Source: Enterococcus asini ATCC 700915 (GTDB taxonomy: Bacteria > Bacillota > Bacilli > Lactobacillales > Enterococcaceae). From it: 64,000 nt of DNA. This document shows positions 35,657-45,566 of this stretch, piece after piece (the first letter of the stretch is position 1; each line of letters opens with the position of its first letter). The notes beneath the pieces were generated by a model. That model saw only the letters and a list, made by a program, of their open reading frames with translations, ran no database searches and was not told where the DNA came from. Where the stretch lies: assembly GCF_000407365.1 (NCBI RefSeq), contig NZ_ASVU01000002.1, positions 62,001-126,000 of the forward strand, written 5' to 3'. The position numbers and the translations under genes are program-made.

Positions 35657-35877
35657 CATAAATGAATTACTGCCATCCTGACTTTTTGCCAGAGTGAAAA
35701 TAATGAAATGCTGTAATACCAGTACAAATAACACTTAAAAATGCAACATCTTACAGAGATTACTGCCAGAATACAGTATTTTGCATCAAAAACAGGCGGT
35801 AATTGAAGAATTTTCTTGCTAAATACTGCCAAAATTTCTATAATTGCTGTAGCCCACAGAACAAGCGGTAAAAATTA

Positions 35878-35906
35878 TTGCAAAGTAAGCGGGGCTGCTG
35901 TATAAT
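35878..35906 (+). promoter_or_regulatory. Outward promoter at the right end, now driving rpsB
   Basis: TTGCAA and TATAAT with a 17-base spacer, using the same -35 hexamer and spacing as the displaced native rpsB promoter at 22992-23020. It lies 162 bases before the rpsB ATG and is the only good promoter between the element's last terminator and rpsB. Confidence 0.82.
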
Positions 35907-35912
35907 ACTTTG

Positions 35913-36035
35913 AGTGTGCTGATTGATGCAGTCAGAAATGGCGGTATAACAGCATTACACTACAAAAACCACATTTTACTGGTACTTGCTGGGCGGTGCT
36001 GCAACCTGCAGTTCCCAACAGGGATAATCAGTAGA
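35913..36035 (+). promoter_or_regulatory. Element-borne rpsB-like leader RNA
   Basis: At 35987-36020 an outer helix TGCTGGG/CCCAACA (one mismatch), an internal loop CGGTG opposite TT and an inner helix CTGCA/TGCAG with loop ACC reproduce the architecture of the native leader at 23070-23100. The internal loop is identical while both helices differ by compensating changes. The upstream CCACAT box and ACAAAAACCACA also align with the native leader. It looks like a diverged rpsB leader carried by the element, able to bind S2. Confidence 0.7.
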
Positions 36036-36087
36036 AGAGGGAAAAAACCAAATTGGAGGAAACACAAAATGGCAGTAATCTCTATGA
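36036..36087 (+). repeat. attR: 52-bp direct repeat, right copy
   Basis: Exact copy of 23117-23168. It supplies the ribosome site, ATG and first codons of the functional rpsB, so integration leaves the S2 protein sequence intact. Confidence 0.93.
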
Positions 36088-36869
36088 AACAATTGCTTGA
36101 AGCCGGCGTACACTTTGGTCACCAAACTCGTCGCTGGAACCCAAAAATGAAGAAATACATCTTCACAGAACGTAACGGAATCTACATCATCGACTTGCAA
36201 AAAACCGTTAAATTGGTTGATGCAGCCTATGACTACATGAAAGCTGTCGCTGAAGACGGTGGCGTTGCTTTGTTCGTTGGGACTAAAAAACAAGCACAAG
36301 ACGCAATTAAAGAAGAAGCAACTCGCGCTGGTCAATACTATGTAAACCATCGTTGGTTGGGTGGTACTTTGACTAACTGGGAAACCATCCAAAAACGTGT
36401 TGCTCGTTTGAAACAAATCAACAAAATGGAAGAAGACGGTACTTTCGAAGTATTGCCTAAAAAAGAAGTTGTCGGCTTGAACAAGCAACGGGAACGTCTT
36501 GAAAAATTCTTGGGCGGTATCGCAGACATGCCTCGTATTCCAGATGTAATGTACATCGTTGACCCTCGTAAAGAACGCATTGCAGTTCAAGAAGCTCAAA
36601 AATTGAACATCCCAATCGTAGCGATGGTTGATACAAACTGTGACCCAGATGAAATCGACGTAGTAATCCCATCAAATGACGATGCAATCCGCGCCGTTAA
36701 ATTGATTACTTCTAAAATGGCTGACGCATTTATCGAAGGCAACCAAGGGGAAGACCAAGTGGTTGAAGAAGATTTTGCAACAGAAGCTAACACTGAAAAC
36801 ACAACTTCAATTGAAGAAATCGTTGACGTAGTTGAAGGCGACAACGCTTCTGAAGAATCAGCTGAATAA
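36069..36869 (+). CDS. rpsB: 30S ribosomal protein S2
   Basis: A 266-residue S2 protein with the signature [19 protein letters not shown] and [11 protein letters not shown], essential for the small subunit. The start is fixed by TTGGAGGAAAC inside attR; an open frame continues upstream but has no support. The acidic tail ([14 protein letters not shown] ...) is usual for enterococci. The gene is intact but its promoter and leader come from the mobile element. Confidence 0.97.
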   Translation: MAVISMKQLLEAGVHFGHQTRRWNPKMKKYIFTERNGIYIIDLQKTVKLVDAAYDYMKAVAEDGGVALFVGTKKQAQDAIKEEATRAGQYYVNHRWLGGTLTNWETIQKRVARLKQINKMEEDGTFEVLPKKEVVGLNKQRERLEKFLGGIADMPRIPDVMYIVDPRKERIAVQEAQKLNIPIVAMVDTNCDPDEIDVVIPSNDDAIRAVKLITSKMADAFIEGNQGEDQVVEEDFATEANTENTTSIEEIVDVVEGDNASEESAE

Positions 36870-36889
36870 TATTCGTAATGGATGAGGAG

Positions 36890-36942
36890 CTGTTTCAAAG
36901 GCTGGGCGCCAAAAGCCGCACTCCCTTTGAAGCAGTTTTTTT
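36890..36942 (+). terminator. Terminator-like hairpin between rpsB and tsf
   Basis: CTGTTTCAAAGG pairs with CCTTTGAAGCAG (one G-T pair) and is followed by seven Ts. Since tsf has no obvious promoter after it, it probably acts as a partial terminator that sets the S2 to EF-Ts ratio. Confidence 0.75.
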
Positions 36943-36986
36943 GTGAAAAAATGCCCACGGGCTTATTGAACAAGGAGGAACTTGGA

Positions 36987-37868
36987 ATGGCTGAAGTAAC
37001 AGCAAAATTAGTAAAAGAATTACGTGACGCAACTGGCGTCGGCATGATGGATGCAAAACGCGCTTTGGTAGAAGTAGAAGGCGACATGGACAAAGCCGTT
37101 GACTTGCTACGGGAAAAAGGTATGGCAAAAGCTGCTAAGAAAAATGACCGGATTGCAGCGGAAGGTTTGGCTGCCGTTTCCGTTAAAGGCAATGTCGCAG
37201 CAATCGTTGAAGTGAACTCTGAAACTGACTTCGTTTCTAAAAACGAAATGTTCCAAGACCTAGTAAAAGAAATCGCTGACGTTGTAGCAGAAAACAAACC
37301 TGCTGATATGGAAGCTGCTATGAAATTGCCAATGGCAAAAGGTAGCATGGAAGAAACGTTAATCGAAGCAACTCAAGTAATCGGCGAACGGATTAACTTC
37401 CGTCGTTTTGAAGTTGTTGAAAAAGACGACAACGCTGCTTTCGGTGGCTACTTGCACATGGGCGGCCGGATTGCCGTATTGACAGTTATCGATGGCATCA
37501 CGGACGAATCTGTTGCTCGTGACGTTGCCATGCACGTTGCAGCAATCAACCCTCGTTACGTGAACGAAAGCCAAATCCCTGAAGCGGAATTGGAACACGA
37601 AAAAGCAGTCTTGACTGAACAAGCATTGAACGAAGGCAAACCAGCGAATATCGTTGAAAAAATGGTTGCTGGTCGTTTGAACAAATTTAAAGCAGAAATT
37701 GCTTTGGTTGACCAACCATTCGTTAAAGATCCAGACATGACCGTTGAAAAATACGTGTCTTCTAAAGGCGGCACTGTGAGATCATTTGTCCGTTTCGAAG
37801 TCGGCGAAGGCATCGAAAAACGGGAAGATAATTTCGTTGAAGAAGTTATGAGCCAAGTGAAAAAATAA
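36987..37868 (+). CDS. tsf: Translation elongation factor Ts
   Basis: Guanine-nucleotide exchange factor for EF-Tu. The 293-residue protein starts [20 protein letters not shown] with the UBA-like N-terminal domain and the conserved [11 protein letters not shown] core motif. AAGGAGG before the ATG selects the start 35 codons inside the longer open frame. It is downstream of rpsB in the usual order. Confidence 0.96.
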   Translation: MAEVTAKLVKELRDATGVGMMDAKRALVEVEGDMDKAVDLLREKGMAKAAKKNDRIAAEGLAAVSVKGNVAAIVEVNSETDFVSKNEMFQDLVKEIADVVAENKPADMEAAMKLPMAKGSMEETLIEATQVIGERINFRRFEVVEKDDNAAFGGYLHMGGRIAVLTVIDGITDESVARDVAMHVAAINPRYVNESQIPEAELEHEKAVLTEQALNEGKPANIVEKMVAGRLNKFKAEIALVDQPFVKDPDMTVEKYVSSKGGTVRSFVRFEVGEGIEKREDNFVEEVMSQVKK

Positions 37869-37886
37869 GACTATTCAACTAAATAA

Positions 37887-37919
37887 GGGGGGACGCATGA
37901 AAGTGCGCTCCCTTTTTTT
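37887..37919 (+). terminator. Terminator after tsf
   Basis: A GC-rich hairpin (GGGGACGCA with TGCGCTCCC) is followed by seven Ts. Confidence 0.75.
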
Positions 37920-37973
37920 GCAAAAATGAGCCGCTGCCGTTTAGGAGCTGGTCTGACCAGTCTTTACAAGTAG

Positions 37974-38720
<747 letters not shown>

Positions 38721-38916
38721 TTTTTTGGCAAGACAAGGGAGTAGCCAGCCATCTGCGCTACTCTCTTTTGCTATTAGTTCCAAGGGAGATTAGACTTTCT
38801 ATCGGAACTCATTTCGCTTATAATAAAATAGTGGTGTAATCTTGTGAGGCTTTCTTTACAAGAGCTACTTTGAAAGTATGAAATCTATTTTATAAAAATG
38901 GTTAGGGGGAAACACA

Positions 38917-39474
38917 ATGGCTGATGTAGTCATGCAAGAAACCAAAGAAAAAATGAATAAAGCTGCGGAAGCGTTGCAGCGGGAGTTAGGCCAAATCCGG
39001 GCTGGACGGGCCAACGCGAGCATTTTAGATCGGGTCATGGTTAATTATTACGGAGCACCAACTCCTGTGAATCAAATGGCGTCCATCGGGATTCCCGAAG
39101 CGCGACTTTTGGTGATTACACCATTTGACAAATCTACGATTAAAGAAATCGAAAAAGCGATCCAAACTAGTGATATTGGGATTACCCCTCAAACAGACGG
39201 TACTGTGATTCGCTTGGTGATTCCTCAATTAACGGAAGAACGCCGGAAAGAATTGGCGAAAGAAGTGAAGAAAGAAGCGGAAAACTCTAAAATCGCCATT
39301 CGGAATATCCGTCGGGATGCTATCGACAGCTACAAACGTCAAGAAAAAGCTGGGGACATCACAGAAGACGATCTACGCAGTGCAGAAAAAGACATCCAAC
39401 AATTGACCGATGATGCCATCAAACAATTGGATGCTATCGCAGCAGACAAAGAAAAAGAATTGCTAGAAGTTTAA
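38917..39474 (+). CDS. frr: Ribosome recycling factor
   Basis: Splits post-termination ribosomes together with EF-G. The 185-residue protein has the family features [18 protein letters not shown] near residue 25 and [18 protein letters not shown] near 120. A TAAAATAG-type promoter region and GTTAGGGGGAA ribosome site precede it. Confidence 0.96.
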   Translation: MADVVMQETKEKMNKAAEALQRELGQIRAGRANASILDRVMVNYYGAPTPVNQMASIGIPEARLLVITPFDKSTIKEIEKAIQTSDIGITPQTDGTVIRLVIPQLTEERRKELAKEVKKEAENSKIAIRNIRRDAIDSYKRQEKAGDITEDDLRSAEKDIQQLTDDAIKQLDAIAADKEKELLEV

Positions 39475-39482
39475 AAAAAGTT

Positions 39483-39521
39483 CAAAGTCGCCAATTTTTT
39501 TATTGGCGACTTTGTTTTTTT
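39483..39521 (+). terminator. Terminator after frr
   Basis: CAAAGTCGCCAAT and ATTGGCGACTTTG form a perfect 13-bp stem followed by six Ts. Confidence 0.9.
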
Positions 39522-39744
39522 ATCTCTGTTACTGTGACAGTGTGGAAATGACTTAACTGTTATAATACGTTATTTTTTATAATCGTATTTAAGCTTGATT
39601 AAATTGTATCCGTTTCCAAACAACTTTTTCGAAGGGAAGTCTGTTATAATTAGGATACCTTTTCTACAACGGAATGAAATAAAATAGTTATGGATCAAAA
39701 AGCACTTCCGCTAGTTCGGTATCGCAAATGATGGAGGTAAGGAA

Positions 39745-40356
39745 ATGATTGAGGCACATCGTTTTAGTGACATTGGCAAAGGCTTAGAAGGACAAGTTTT
39801 GGACTATTTACAAGCACGAGGGCAGGAGGCAACCTTTCCTCATTTGATAGCAGTGGCCGAAGAAAGTGCGAAGTGGGCGCGTTTCTTTGACTTAGATGAA
39901 GCAGCGGCTTATCAGGCGGGCTTACTCCATGATATTTCCGTGGTGATTCCCGATGAAGAACGCTTGGCCTTTCATGAAGCGCATCATTTGGAGATTTTGA
40001 AAGCGGAACGGCATTTGCCCATGTTGTTGCATCAGCAACAGTCGGCAATTTTGGCTAAAGAGGTCTTTCAAGTAACCGATCCAGGAATCCTATCGGCGAT
40101 CAGCTGTCATACGACTTTAAAAGCCGGGGCTACTAGTTTGGATCACTGTCTTTTCTTAGCAGATAAAATCAGGTGGGACCGGGGGACAATCCCTCCTTAC
40201 TATGATGATTTGACCAATTTATTAAAACGAAAAGAGCTTTTACAGGCTTCCTTGCTGTATTTGGAATGGTTGTTTAACAACGATATTCAAGTCATTCATC
40301 CTTGGGCTTTGGAGGCTTTAAAAGAACTTCGCAGCCAAGTAACGGTGAACTTATAA
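39745..40356 (+). CDS. HD-domain hydrolase, YqeK-like
   Basis: A 203-residue metal-dependent phosphohydrolase with the HD pair in AAAYQAGLLHDISVV, upstream His in FPHLIAVAEES and SCHTTLKAGATSLDHCLFLADKI at the C-terminal half. This matches the YqeK family, symmetrical Ap4A hydrolases in Firmicutes. The usual yqeK neighbours (nadD, rsfS) are absent, so this may be a second, specialised paralogue. A TATAAT box lies near 39644. Confidence 0.75.
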   Translation: MIEAHRFSDIGKGLEGQVLDYLQARGQEATFPHLIAVAEESAKWARFFDLDEAAAYQAGLLHDISVVIPDEERLAFHEAHHLEILKAERHLPMLLHQQQSAILAKEVFQVTDPGILSAISCHTTLKAGATSLDHCLFLADKIRWDRGTIPPYYDDLTNLLKRKELLQASLLYLEWLFNNDIQVIHPWALEALKELRSQVTVNL

Positions 40357-40387
40357 AAAAATGTGAAGTGGATGCTTTGCTTTTCTG

Positions 40388-40422
40388 AAAAAAACCTTGG
40401 ACACCACGTTCAAGGTTTTTTT
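40388..40422 (+). terminator. Terminator after the HD hydrolase
   Basis: AAAAAACCTTG pairs with CAAGGTTTTTT around a 12-base loop. Confidence 0.85.
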
Positions 40423-40550
40423 GCTACTTTCAAAGAATCTCTAAAACTCGTGGAAAATCACTGGGTACGTGGGAATTTTGCTGAGTTTTGCCGGATTTTA
40501 ATGGTATAATGGTTTTTGTCGAATTACTGGAAGGAAATGAGGGAGTTTCT

Positions 40551-41351
40551 ATGTGGCGTCTTTTCCCACAAAAAAATAAATACGTGCAAGAAGAAGCAGA
40601 CTTTGACTTTGATGCGACCAAAGCGATTCCTAAACACATTGCGATTATCATGGATGGCAATGGTCGTTGGGCGCAAAACCGGCGCTTGCCACGGATTGCT
40701 GGACACAAAGAAGGAATGGAAACCGTCAAAAAAGTGACCAAACACGCTTCAAAGTTAGGCGTTAAAGTTTTGACTTTGTATGCTTTTTCTACGGAAAACT
40801 GGAAGCGACCTACAGAAGAAGTCAACTTTTTGATGCAGTTGCCTGTGGATTTCTTTGATACCTTTGTACCAGAGTTAATCGCTGAAAATGTTCAAGTTCA
40901 CGTGATGGGCTATACGGAATATCTACCCGCCCACACGCAAGAAGCGGTGAAAAATGCGGTGGCTCAAACGAAGGACAATACCGGGATGATTTTGAACTTT
41001 GCTTTGAATTACGGTAGCCGAGCAGAAATCATTACAGCAACTCAAGCAATGGCACAAGAAATGCTGGACACGGGGGCCTCAGTGGACTCTTTAAATGAAG
41101 AGCAGATGTCCAAACACTTGATGACCGGCTTTTTACCTGATGAGTTGCGGGACCCAGAATTAGTGATTCGCACCAGTGGCGAAGAGCGCATTAGCAATTT
41201 TCTTTTGTGGCAGATTGCTTACAGTGAATTGTTCTTTACGGATGCTTTGTGGCCTGATTTTAATGGGGAATTACTCGAAATGGCCATTGCATCGTATCAA
41301 AATCGCAATCGCCGGTTTGGCGGGTTAAGCAAGAAGGAGGAGCAAAAATGA
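40551..41351 (+). CDS. uppS: Undecaprenyl diphosphate synthase
   Basis: Condenses eight isopentenyl units onto farnesyl-PP to make the lipid carrier of cell-wall synthesis. The 266-residue protein has IAIIMDGNGRWAQNRRLPR with the catalytic Asp, TLYAFSTENWKRP and the C-terminal RTSGEERISNFLLWQ. The start follows GAGGGAG and lies after a TATAAT box at 40505, which rules out the longer frame. It overlaps cdsA by ATGA. Confidence 0.96.
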   Translation: MWRLFPQKNKYVQEEADFDFDATKAIPKHIAIIMDGNGRWAQNRRLPRIAGHKEGMETVKKVTKHASKLGVKVLTLYAFSTENWKRPTEEVNFLMQLPVDFFDTFVPELIAENVQVHVMGYTEYLPAHTQEAVKNAVAQTKDNTGMILNFALNYGSRAEIITATQAMAQEMLDTGASVDSLNEEQMSKHLMTGFLPDELRDPELVIRTSGEERISNFLLWQIAYSELFFTDALWPDFNGELLEMAIASYQNRNRRFGGLSKKEEQK

Positions 41352-42148
41352 GACAACGAGTTATTACTGCCGTGGTGGCATTGGCATTATTTATTCCCAT
41401 TTTGATTGTGGGAGGAATTGCCGTAGAATTAACCGCTGCCTTTTTGGCAATTGTTGGGGTTTATGAGATGTTCCGCATGAAAGGCCTAAACATCGTCAGT
41501 TTTGAAGGGATTTTGTCTGCATTAGGGGCGGTCTTTCTCGTATTGCCCAAAGAACGTTGGTTTTTCTTTTTGCCAGCGGACACTGACAGCATCATGCTCT
41601 TTTATTTGACGGTGATGCTACTGTTAGGTGCTTCGGTTGTATCAAAAAACATGTATACGGTGGACGAAGCCGGCTTTCCGGTCTTAGTCAGTCTTTATGT
41701 GGGGATTGGGTTCCGCGAATTCGTCGATGCCCGAAGTGAAAGTTTGATTATCTTGTTGTTCGGTTTGTTTATCGTCTGGGCAACGGACATCGGGGCCTAT
41801 ATGATTGGGCGCAAATTGGGCAAACGCAAGCTATGGCCTGAAATTTCTCCTAATAAAACCATTGAGGGGGCTTTAGGGGGCATCTTGTGTAGCGTCCTAG
41901 TAGCCTTGGCTTACGTGTTAGTCTTTCAAGGAAAACAAGACTTTGTTTACCCACTACCTGTGTTGTTGCTATTTACCGTGATTTTCTCGGTGGTAGGACA
42001 ATTTGGCGATTTGGTGGAGTCAGCGATTAAACGTCACTTTGATGTGAAGGACTCCGGCACGATCTTACCAGGCCACGGGGGCATCCTGGACCGCTTCGAC
42101 AGCATGCTCTTTGTTTTTCCAATCATGCATCTGTTGGGAATTTTTTAA
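41348..42148 (+). CDS. cdsA: Phosphatidate cytidylyltransferase
   Basis: Makes CDP-diacylglycerol for phospholipid synthesis in the membrane. The 266-residue protein has about seven helices and the family signature SAIKRHFDVKDSGTILPGHG followed by GILDRFDS. It overlaps uppS, as in the usual uppS-cdsA-rseP-proS-polC order. Confidence 0.95.
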   Translation: MRQRVITAVVALALFIPILIVGGIAVELTAAFLAIVGVYEMFRMKGLNIVSFEGILSALGAVFLVLPKERWFFFLPADTDSIMLFYLTVMLLLGASVVSKNMYTVDEAGFPVLVSLYVGIGFREFVDARSESLIILLFGLFIVWATDIGAYMIGRKLGKRKLWPEISPNKTIEGALGGILCSVLVALAYVLVFQGKQDFVYPLPVLLLFTVIFSVVGQFGDLVESAIKRHFDVKDSGTILPGHGGILDRFDSMLFVFPIMHLLGIF

Positions 42149-42164
42149 ACAAGTAATTCAAGTC

Positions 42165-42203
42165 AAACAGCTCGCCGTAAAAAATCGGCGAGCTGTTTTT
42201 TTA
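42165..42203 (+). terminator. Terminator after cdsA
   Basis: CAGCTCGCCG pairs with CGGCGAGCTG and is followed by seven Ts. Confidence 0.88.
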
Positions 42204-42390
42204 GAATTTCTTCATTTCCAATCGTTTCTTTTGCTTTTCTGTGACAATCCTTTTACTTTTTTTACAAGGAGAACTCAGAAGGTAGGGGGTGTGTTAAAAT
42301 AGATGGGAATCAATCACTGTCGTGGCAAGAGGGCAGGATTTTATTACGAAGATGACATTTTGTAAAAAATGTTGAAAGTGAGGAAGCTCC

Positions 42391-43662
42391 ATGAAAGGTG
42401 TACTAACATTTATCATCGTTTTTAGTGTGGTGGTGATTTTCCATGAATTTGGCCACTTCTTTTTTGCTCGCCGGGCGGGAATCTTAGTGCGAGAATTTTC
42501 AATCGGTATGGGACCGAAAATCTTTGGTCATCAAGGCAAAGATGGTACCGCCTATACCTTGCGCTTATTGCCAATCGGCGGCTACGTGCGTATGGCCGGG
42601 GTAGGAGAAGACGAAACCGAACTGACCCGGGGGATGCCGGTGACTTTGGTTTTAGACGATACCGGCAAAGTCAGCAAGATTAATACGAGTAAAAAGGTAC
42701 AACTAGCTAATGGGATTCCCTTAATGGTGGAGTCTTTTGATTTGGAAAAAGAGTTATTTATCGCAGGCTATACTTCTGCCGATGAAAGTGAGTTGCTCCG
42801 CTACGAAGTCTTACATGATGCCTCGATTATCGAACAAGATGGCACAGAAGTCCGCATTGCGCCGGTGGATGTGCAATTTCAATCGGCGAAACTCTCCCAA
42901 CGGATGCTGACCAACTTTGCTGGACCCATGAATAATTTTATCTTAGCCGTGTTAGTTTTTATCTTGGTGGCGTTTATGCAAGGTGGCGTGGCGGTTACGG
43001 ATACGAATGGTATCGGTCAGGTGATGAATGATAGTCCGGCTCAAGCAGCAGGGCTAAAAGAAGGGGACAAGATTCTTTCCATTGATGGGGAAAAAATTTC
43101 CAGTTGGGAAGATTTGACCGGGGCGATTTTGGCACAACCAGATGAGACGCTCGACTTAGAAGTGCAGCGGGGGCAGCAAACTTTTAAGACAGAAGTCACA
43201 CCAGAAACTACTACCGTAGATGGGCAGAAGACCGTACGTATCGGGATTCAAGTGCCCATGAAGACGGGCATCGTGGATAAAGTTGTCGGTGGTGCACAGC
43301 AAGCCTTGGCCAATTCACTGACGATTTTTAAAGCGTTTGGTGACTTGATTATGAAACCAAACTTGGACAAGCTCGGTGGGCCGGTGGCGATTTTCCAAAT
43401 GTCTTCCCAAGCGGCTCAACAAGGACCGACGACGGTTTTGGTCTTTATTGCGATTTTGTCCATGAATCTAGGGATTATCAATCTGTTTCCATTTCCGGCT
43501 TTAGACGGAGGTAAATTAGTGCTAAACATCGTCGAAGCCATTCGGAAAAAACCATTGAGTGTAGAAAAAGAGGGGCTTTTGAATTTAATCGGGTTTGGGT
43601 TACTAATGTTGCTAATGATTTTAGTGACTTGGAATGATATTCAACGCTTTTTCTTTCAGTAA
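42391..43662 (+). CDS. rseP: RIP metalloprotease RseP (Eep-like)
   Basis: A 423-residue site-2 membrane zinc protease. The metal-binding HEFGHFF is near residue 18 in the first helix, a PDZ domain spans about residues 200-290, and NLFPFPALDGG is the second metal motif near 365. In E. faecalis the homologue Eep processes pheromone and anti-sigma factors. It has its own promoter region after the cdsA terminator and precedes proS by 36 bases. Confidence 0.94.
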   Translation: MKGVLTFIIVFSVVVIFHEFGHFFFARRAGILVREFSIGMGPKIFGHQGKDGTAYTLRLLPIGGYVRMAGVGEDETELTRGMPVTLVLDDTGKVSKINTSKKVQLANGIPLMVESFDLEKELFIAGYTSADESELLRYEVLHDASIIEQDGTEVRIAPVDVQFQSAKLSQRMLTNFAGPMNNFILAVLVFILVAFMQGGVAVTDTNGIGQVMNDSPAQAAGLKEGDKILSIDGEKISSWEDLTGAILAQPDETLDLEVQRGQQTFKTEVTPETTTVDGQKTVRIGIQVPMKTGIVDKVVGGAQQALANSLTIFKAFGDLIMKPNLDKLGGPVAIFQMSSQAAQQGPTTVLVFIAILSMNLGIINLFPFPALDGGKLVLNIVEAIRKKPLSVEKEGLLNLIGFGLLMLLMILVTWNDIQRFFFQ

Positions 43663-45414
<1,752 letters not shown>

Positions 45415-45422
45415 AAAAATAG

Positions 45423-45473
45423 CGGGCGGTCAAAAAGCCGAGAGCAGTCGTCGGTTTTTTGACCGCCCGTTTT
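45423..45473 (+). terminator. Terminator after proS
   Basis: CGGGCGGTCAAAAA pairs with TTTTTTGACCGCCCG around an inner CCGA/TCGG helix. Confidence 0.88.
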
Positions 45474-45566
45474 AAGAATGAGAAAATGAACAGGACGTTC
45501 TTAATGTAAGTCCCAGGAAAAAAGGGTATACTAATGAATGCTGAATCAAACTCAGGAGGCAGAAAA

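Larger units (their letters stand above)
23117..36087 (+). mobile_element. 12.9 kb integrative element inserted at the 5' end of rpsB (satellite-like or reduced prophage)
   Basis: Bounded by the 52-bp direct repeats and carrying a tyrosine integrase just inside the left end. Unit length is 12,919 bp counting one repeat. Cargo includes an antirepressor fragment, a winged-helix protein, small-terminase-like, tail-chaperone-like and tape-measure genes, a Cro/CI repressor, and several unknown genes. Head, portal, large terminase, tail tip and lysis genes are missing. Base usage differs sharply from the host, with CTG/CAG-rich codons and almost no TCG or CGA. It keeps rpsB alive by an outward promoter and leader at its right end. 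Confidence 0.9.

Noticed and set aside
23117-36087. Element as a transposon with a long target duplication
   Set aside because: The repeat is 52 bp, matches a gene segment exactly, and a tyrosine integrase lies next to it; no DDE transposase or terminal inverted repeats are present.
23117-36087. Element as a complete prophage or a conjugative element
   Set aside because: No portal, capsid, large terminase, tail tip or lysis genes, and no relaxase or type IV secretion genes.
36596-37348. 250-codon minus-strand frame across rpsB and tsf
   Set aside because: It runs antisense to two essential genes and through a terminator; no independent support.
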